From: Ophthalmolycus amberensis
Lineage: Eukaryota > Chordata > Actinopteri > Perciformes > Zoarcidae
Length of the DNA stretch: 64,000 nucleotides
Direction of reading: 5' to 3'
Assembly: GCA_024529925.1 (NCBI GenBank)
Contig: JAFEUB010001797.1
Span: 914,501-978,500 of the forward strand
Program-made: the position numbers and the translations under genes
Notes under the pieces: model-generated
Seen by the model: the letters and a program-made list of their open reading frames with translations, nothing else
What the model was told of the DNA's origin: nothing
Databases searched by the model: none
Shown: in pieces, positions 58,661 to 64,000 of the stretch
How positions within the stretch are numbered: the stretch's first letter is position 1
Layout: each line of letters begins with the position of its first letter

Positions 58661-58788
58661 GATATATAGTTATAAATATATATTATATGTCTGTGTTTTA
58701 TATTATAGTGAATATTATTATATATCATATATATTATTATATTATACTGAATTGCTTGTGTGGGTGACAAAAATAAGATGTCCTGACG

Positions 58789-61700
58789 TGTTTATCAAAG
58801 TGTTATTTACTGTTTTTTTCATGTTGGAATAAATGTTAAATATTTAACTGCAAAGTAGTAATGCGTGTTTGCATTCAATTATTCTGGGATGTTTGCTGAA
58901 ATTGATTGGATGTGGCACAGCCCTACCTAGAACATGTTCCACCAGCCGCCACTGGTCCACAGCCACGCAAAGTAGCTCTGTGAGGCTAAAGGCTAACATC
59001 GGCATGCTAACATGGTGATGTTTAGCAGCTTCATTGTCTATAATTATCACGATCGTAGTCTAGTGTGTAAGCGTGCTACCGTTTGCTTATTAACACTTAA
59101 AGTACAGTAGAGGCGGGTGAGAATCACATTAGTTTTGCAAATATTTGATCATAAGTACTGGGCAAATAAAATGTAATAGATCTCGATGGAAATTTAAGGG
59201 GTTCCCCAAAAGCTTATTTTAACATAATTCATTCAATGATTTACTCATGGAAATGAATTAAAATACTTCTAAAGTAGAGTGAGAGCACCAGACGATAGAG
59301 ACGGCCGCCCACAACAATGTCGTACTGCTGAGCTGACCGGCCTAATGGTGAGTGCTTGTCAAGGACACAATAAACAGTGAGCACTTCTCTGCTCTGACTC
59401 TCCCGGCTCGTCTGTACAAATAGAAAAAACCCTCCAGCCTCCGACCAGATTCTTTTTTTAATTGGTCCCTCAATTACTTAAAACAGAAGCCAGTGACGCA
59501 TTGTGATTCGCTGTAATCACTGTATTCTCCCCAGCCCTTACTTCAGCAAACACCAGACCAGTAACTGAGGACACAAGCATGTGGAGGATTATCAGGGGAC
59601 TTAAAGGACTATTGTAGTAGTTGGATCTGAACACCCACATAGGTGTTTTCAGTTAACTGGCTGATTAGACCTCTTCTACGGGTCCTGACTGTTAGGGCGG
59701 GACAAATTGCACCTGTCTGATTCTGATTGGTAGCTGAAGATCATCATAGCTCCACCTTCCTCAGCCAGAATAATAATTAAAAACACCTGTGTAGATGTCC
59801 AGAGGCTTTTTAACAAGCTGTGAATTAATAAAATGTTCCTCCCTTCAAAAACTGCTATCAGACAGTTAACCCTTAACTTGTCTAATTAAGCCGTTCAGTG
59901 GCCAACGGTATTACAGCAGCAGGTCCCACGCATGAAGAAAGGCACTGGAAAGGAAAAGTGTAGCTTCTATGAATGAAAGACAAAACACTCACAGTAACAT
60001 CAAAGATAATATCAAGATACCACAATTTCACACGGTTAAATACCAATCACAATACTGTTCCACTCACAGTTTGGCATGGAGGGCTGCAGTCGACTGGACC
60101 TGCGTTTATCCCCGTGGGAGCGCGTGTAAGTGTACATGAGTGTGTCCCATTCTGCTCCGTGCAACATTCGGTGGTGAAACTTTTCTCAGGTGGACATCTT
60201 CGTGCAGAACACACACGACACTATTTTATTGTTATTCCCCTTTGCTTGTAGTGTCTGCGGAGTCATCGGCTGTTGCTTCCAGGACACCTGCTTCAACCTG
60301 CACTGCCTCGCGCTTTAATCCCACTGCTGCACTCATCCTGCACTGTAGTTTTGTGCAGAATAAAACATAAAAAGTTGTCTGCGTGCGTGTTCAAAACGCT
60401 CCTGTCGAGTCTGTCTGTCGTACTCCAGCTGTCTCTGTCTCCTCTCGGGGTTAATACGGAGCAAATCCTCTCTAAAGCTGTTGTCTCTCCCCCCCCCCCC
60501 CTCCCCTGGGTGCGTTTGTGTGGGGGTGCAGTTAAGGTATTAGCGTGCACTTGGCTGACTGTTGAGTGTACTCTCGCATGCCCTAAAATCTCCCACAATG
60601 CCCTTTCAGCTTCTGGTAAATCCAAAGCCAAAACATCAACAACAACACAGACAAGCAGGCACCTGTGATCAACACATTTAGGCACAGCTTGCTCTATTTA
60701 AGACATTATCACATGACAACAGAATCAACGTAGTTATGAAACTTAAATCTTTATACTTTACTCAAGTCTTGAGGCTCCCGTGAAAAGAAAGTTATTTTCA
60801 ACAATCTAGTACAGAACAACAAATGTTCAATTGCAAATCTAACCAATAAATACAACAGGGAAATAAAAGACATTGTTCCACCAGTAAAACATATAATCCA
60901 GACCTCTGATATGATCTGTGCTCAGTGTTCAACATGTTTACGACATACATCGGTGGTGGATTTCAGTCTGTTCACTGAAGACATAAGCATACAAAAATAA
61001 TATACGACTGGATTCAGTTAGACTACACACATACAAAAATTGCTACGAAAGAAACAGGAGGATTCACTTAAAGGAATAGTTCGGCATTAAGGGGAACGTG
61101 CCTATTAGCATCAGTGTAACCTAGCATTAGCATTTACTGTCGCGCTAGTTTCTCTCCTCTCCTTTGATCTCTGTGTTTCACTGAGCAGAGAGACAGCATC
61201 CAAACACACAATTAGTTTGCTAACTTGATGCTCTCGCTGCCAATATAAGAAACACCATTTTTAGAGTTGATAGTAGGCCAATTTTGTTACCATTGGACAG
61301 AGCCGGGCTAGCTGTTTCGCCCAGTTACCAGTCTTTATGCTAAGCTAACTGTCTGCTGGCTCCAGCTACATATTTACGGTACAGACGTGAGAGTGGCATC
61401 TATCTTTCGCATTTAACTCTTGGCCAGAAAGAAAGTGTGTTTTCCCAAAATGTCAAACTATTCCTTTCAGTTGGACTTTGAGATTATACTTTCATGCTGA
61501 GCTCGTCACAACTGTGATCTCCCTCGCAGGAGCTCAACTTGTGCCGTTTGTTTTTCCCCCATCGCTGAGAATCCCTTTTGAATGGGACTACGATTGGTTC
61601 TTTGGACCCGTCAGGTGTCAACCGGTTCCAACTGCATTGAGTTCACTGGAAACGGTCTCATAGCCAACAGAAACCAGGGTTAGGACATTATTCTCCCCGT

Positions 61701-61955
61701 CATCTGGCTTGCATTGTTCTGCTTGGGTTTCCATCTGAACAGCAGCTCCGGCTTCCTGCCTTATCTTCTTCCTGGCTCGGCCTCGCTCTTTGCCTTTTGA
61801 GAGGGCCTTCCCCGGCTCTTTGACCCCCCCAGACACCTTGTGAGGGTTCTCGTTGTCAGCCGAGCGGGTTTTGCGGTGGCGCCTGCGGATGCGCCTGCAG
61901 ATGCCCCGCATTGGCGGCCCGGAGTCGGCCGGGTCCGACGCCGCTGCCCCAGACA
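58789..61955. repeat. segment B, source of the 51.4-54.6 kb duplicate
   Basis: The source copy is continuous with the intact AP-2-like gene to its right. It contains a hAT right end (58789-58954), the MITE at 61068-61467 and the gene's 3' flank and stop codon. I see no other gene in 58960-61600. Confidence 0.9.
61068..61467. mobile_element. short inverted-repeat transposon (MITE), second copy
   Basis: Same element as 53706-54105, present because the segment was duplicated. It lies about 150 bp downstream of the AP-2-like stop codon, probably in or near the 3' untranslated region. Confidence 0.75.
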
Positions 61956-63133
61956 GGACCCGAATCTGCTGCTCAACCACCATGACGATCATGTCCAGCG
62001 CAACGTCCAACATTCCCAAACCCAGGCCGTGAGTCACGTTGTCAAACCCGCCGCTGTTGACCGGGTCCTTGAAACATCTTCTCATATCCTCCAGGTGGTT
62101 CCTGAGAGAAAACGAGAGTGTTATTACTCGGTTTATCAACGGTTCTTTCGAAAAAACAGGCTTGAAGGCCGTGAAACAACAAGGACGCACAGTACGTACT
62201 TAGTTTCAATCATTTTGGACCAGTGTTGAACTGGGTTTGTCTCTGGGATCAGCTGCTTAGCCATGTTGCTGTAGTCGATGTAGTCATGGGCGAAGTCCTT
62301 CATGTCGTCACACAAAGCCCTGGTGTCGCCTAAACACACAAGTTAAAACCCAGTTTAGTCTTTGCGCACACTTCTCCATGTTGACAAGTTCAAACATCCC
62401 TCCCCACACTAACACACATCTCCGTCACCTTCCGTGAGTTTGGAGAAGGAGGAGGACACAGAGGTAGTTGTGCTTGGCGTGAGGCCGAGGACGTTGAGCG
62501 ACTCCAGTAGGGTTTTCTTGCTGGCCGGGCCTCTGCTAACCCGAGTGTACGCCGCCAAGGAGCGCAGGGACATCTTCTCCGGGGCCTCCAGGCGCCGTTT
62601 GATTTCATCATACGAGATGAGATGTTTCCCTAAAATAAACAAATGTTTTAAATAACTTAAACAAACAAAAAAAAAGTGAAATTCAAGAACTCAGATTATT
62701 CATTTTCTGTTGAGCTAAATCTTCAAACAGCTGGCCACTTACGAGCTTTAGATCCTTTCATGTTGGGATCCAGGAGCGACGACACCTCTGCAAAGGGCAT
62801 GTGGGTAACGGACTCTGGATTGGTGCTCGAGTTCGGTAGCGGGTCCTGAATCTGGGACACAACCTCCGTCTGGACTGGGGCAGAAATCTGCATCATCTGA
62901 ATATGAGGCTGCATGGTGTGCATTTCCATCTGGTTCTGGTCCAGCGGAGCCTGGCCTTGCATTTGACGGAGGATCAAAGTGTTTTCGGACAAACCCTGTA
63001 GCCCCATGCCCCCTTGTGCAACACTACCGGTTTGCTCTGAGGACACCTGGTAGATGCCCATGACTGGTTTGACCACAGTGAAAACCATGTTCCCCTGGGC
63101 ATCCAGACCCACCACCCTAGTAGACGGGTCCAT
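61618..63133 (-). CDS. divergent AP-2-like transcription factor, 401 residues
   Basis: Coding exons on the minus strand: 62743-63133, 62429-62629, 62200-62329, 61618-62101. All have GT-AG borders (donors GTAAGT, GTGACG, GTACGT), and the frame is preserved through phases 1, 1 and 2. Residues 1-130 are Gln/Met-rich and acidic, like an activation domain. Exon 2 (EIKRRLEAPEKMSLRSLAAY, then ASKKTLLESLNVLGL) aligns with the E-V-Q-R-R-L-x-P-P-E start and the basic region of AP-2 proteins. LTEGDTRAL and FDNVTHGLGLGMLDVAL match the LVEGE and F-x2-ISHGFGSP blocks of the helix-span-helix dimerisation domain. The tail (RRIRRRHRKTR, KGKERGRARKKIR) is strongly basic and likely nuclear-targeting. TFAP2 proteins are usually about 430-480 residues and much more conserved, so this is a distant member. 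The ATG is the first in a purine-flanked context. Confidence 0.65.
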
Positions 63134-63352
63134 GTCGTCACTGAACTGCTACCTTTCCGTATGAGGGAGGAGGCTCCACCGGCTGTAATTATCAGATCAG
63201 GTTATGTTCGAGGCCCATGTAGTGTTGCCGTACACTGATTCTCTCTGTCAAGATAAAACCTCCAACATTCAAAGTGTTAGAGCGTGTCGCGTTCGCTGTA
63301 GAGATAGATGAAGCTTATTATCTCTCAGAGCAACACCACAGCACGTTCCAAT
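63134..63352 (-). other. probable 5' untranslated part of the AP-2-like first coding exon
   Basis: A strong acceptor (pyrimidine run then TTTTTTTCAG) ends at 63353 on the minus strand, about 220 bases before the ATG. No other acceptor or promoter signal lies closer. This suggests an intron in the 5' untranslated region with the first exon further upstream, beyond or near 63400-64000. Confidence 0.5.
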
Positions 63353-63359
63353 CTGAAAA

Positions 63360-64000
63360 AAAGAAAAATCGTGGTTAGCACCAAAGTTTAAGTTGTTTTT
63401 CAACTGTCGGAACTGACCTACACATTTAAATCGTCTGTGGGAGAGCCAAACTCTTTGAATATTTGATAACAAACTGAAATATAGAGATGGGATTTGATTG
63501 ACTTTGGATAGTTAAGGTGGAATCTGTGTTTTACATGTTGGGATTTTACTTTATTGTCACTACACATGCCATGTGACAAGACATGAGCAGGTTCATTACA
63601 GCAGCTGACGTCATTGCAACTAATCTCTCCAGAGAGCTGAAGTTTGCTACACATGTCCTACACAACAAAGGAGAGCTCCTCAAAATCGGACATCTGTCCA
63701 CATTTTTACATTTTATATATTTTATATTAATTTCAAACAATTAAAAGCAAGCTTTGAGGGGATTTCAGTTAAATTACCGCAGTATTTCATATTTCTTTTC
63801 AGATCAGTACAGTTTGTAACTGTGGGAAATAAGCAGAATAAAATTGAGTTTTACTTTTAGGTGCATTACGTAAGGCTTCATAACAAAGCAGAGTATTCGC
63901 AGCTGAGCAAGCGAGTTAGGTCAGTTTTAGTGCCAACAATCAGTATCTTCTGCACAGATGTAATGTTAGTTCACAACTTTCGTAACTAGAACACAAAGAC
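63360..64000. other. 5' flank or intron of the AP-2-like gene
   Basis: No coding exon recognised. It may contain the untranslated first exon and promoter of the minus-strand gene. Confidence 0.4.

Overview
The window is nuclear DNA of a ray-finned (teleost-like) fish. The evidence is long CA/GT, GA/CT and poly-C microsatellites, spliced genes with GT-AG introns, a dense load of hAT, PIF/Harbinger-like, LINE and retroviral elements of the kind common in fish genomes, and very little coding sequence overall. Everything was read by eye; family names rest on recognised motifs and not on a database search.

Layout. 1-7.6 kb: polypurine tract, then non-coding DNA. 7.66-8.96 kb: a complete non-autonomous hAT element with a perfect 8-bp target duplication. 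10.66-12.61 kb: a second hAT element with a decayed BED-finger exon. 16.24-23.87 kb: a minus-strand gammaretrovirus-like provirus with two identical 558-bp LTRs and a 4-bp target duplication. Its gag and pol are decayed or deleted, but a 451-codon env frame is open, although it lacks a membrane anchor. 24-44 kb: mostly intergenic, with microsatellites, a hAT element that still carries two intact BED-finger exons (32.4-33.7 kb) and a Harbinger-like element with a MADF remnant (34.3-35.4 kb).

44.4-46.2 kb: four minus-strand exons of an armadillo-repeat gene resembling the N-terminal part of SmgGDS (RAP1GDS1), ending in an unfamiliar C-terminus. 47-51 kb: a hAT fragment, an unexplained degenerate repeat array and a LINE reverse transcriptase fragment.

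51.3-56.1 kb: a chimeric block of two recent duplications. One comes from 58.8-61.96 kb (3' end of the AP-2-like gene and its downstream DNA), the other from 41.0-42.3 kb. They are fused head to tail and enclosed by 67-bp inverted repeats next to a cluster of perfect palindromes. 56.2-58.7 kb: a frameshifted coiled-coil gene, a 45-bp hairpin minisatellite with hAT-like ends, a 100-bp palindrome and a retroviral capsid fragment. 61.6-63.35 kb: a complete-looking four-coding-exon minus-strand gene for a 401-residue divergent AP-2-like transcription factor.

The host genes do not form a pathway. The most unusual material is the env-retaining provirus with decayed gag-pol but identical LTRs, and the inverted-repeat-bounded chimeric duplication.
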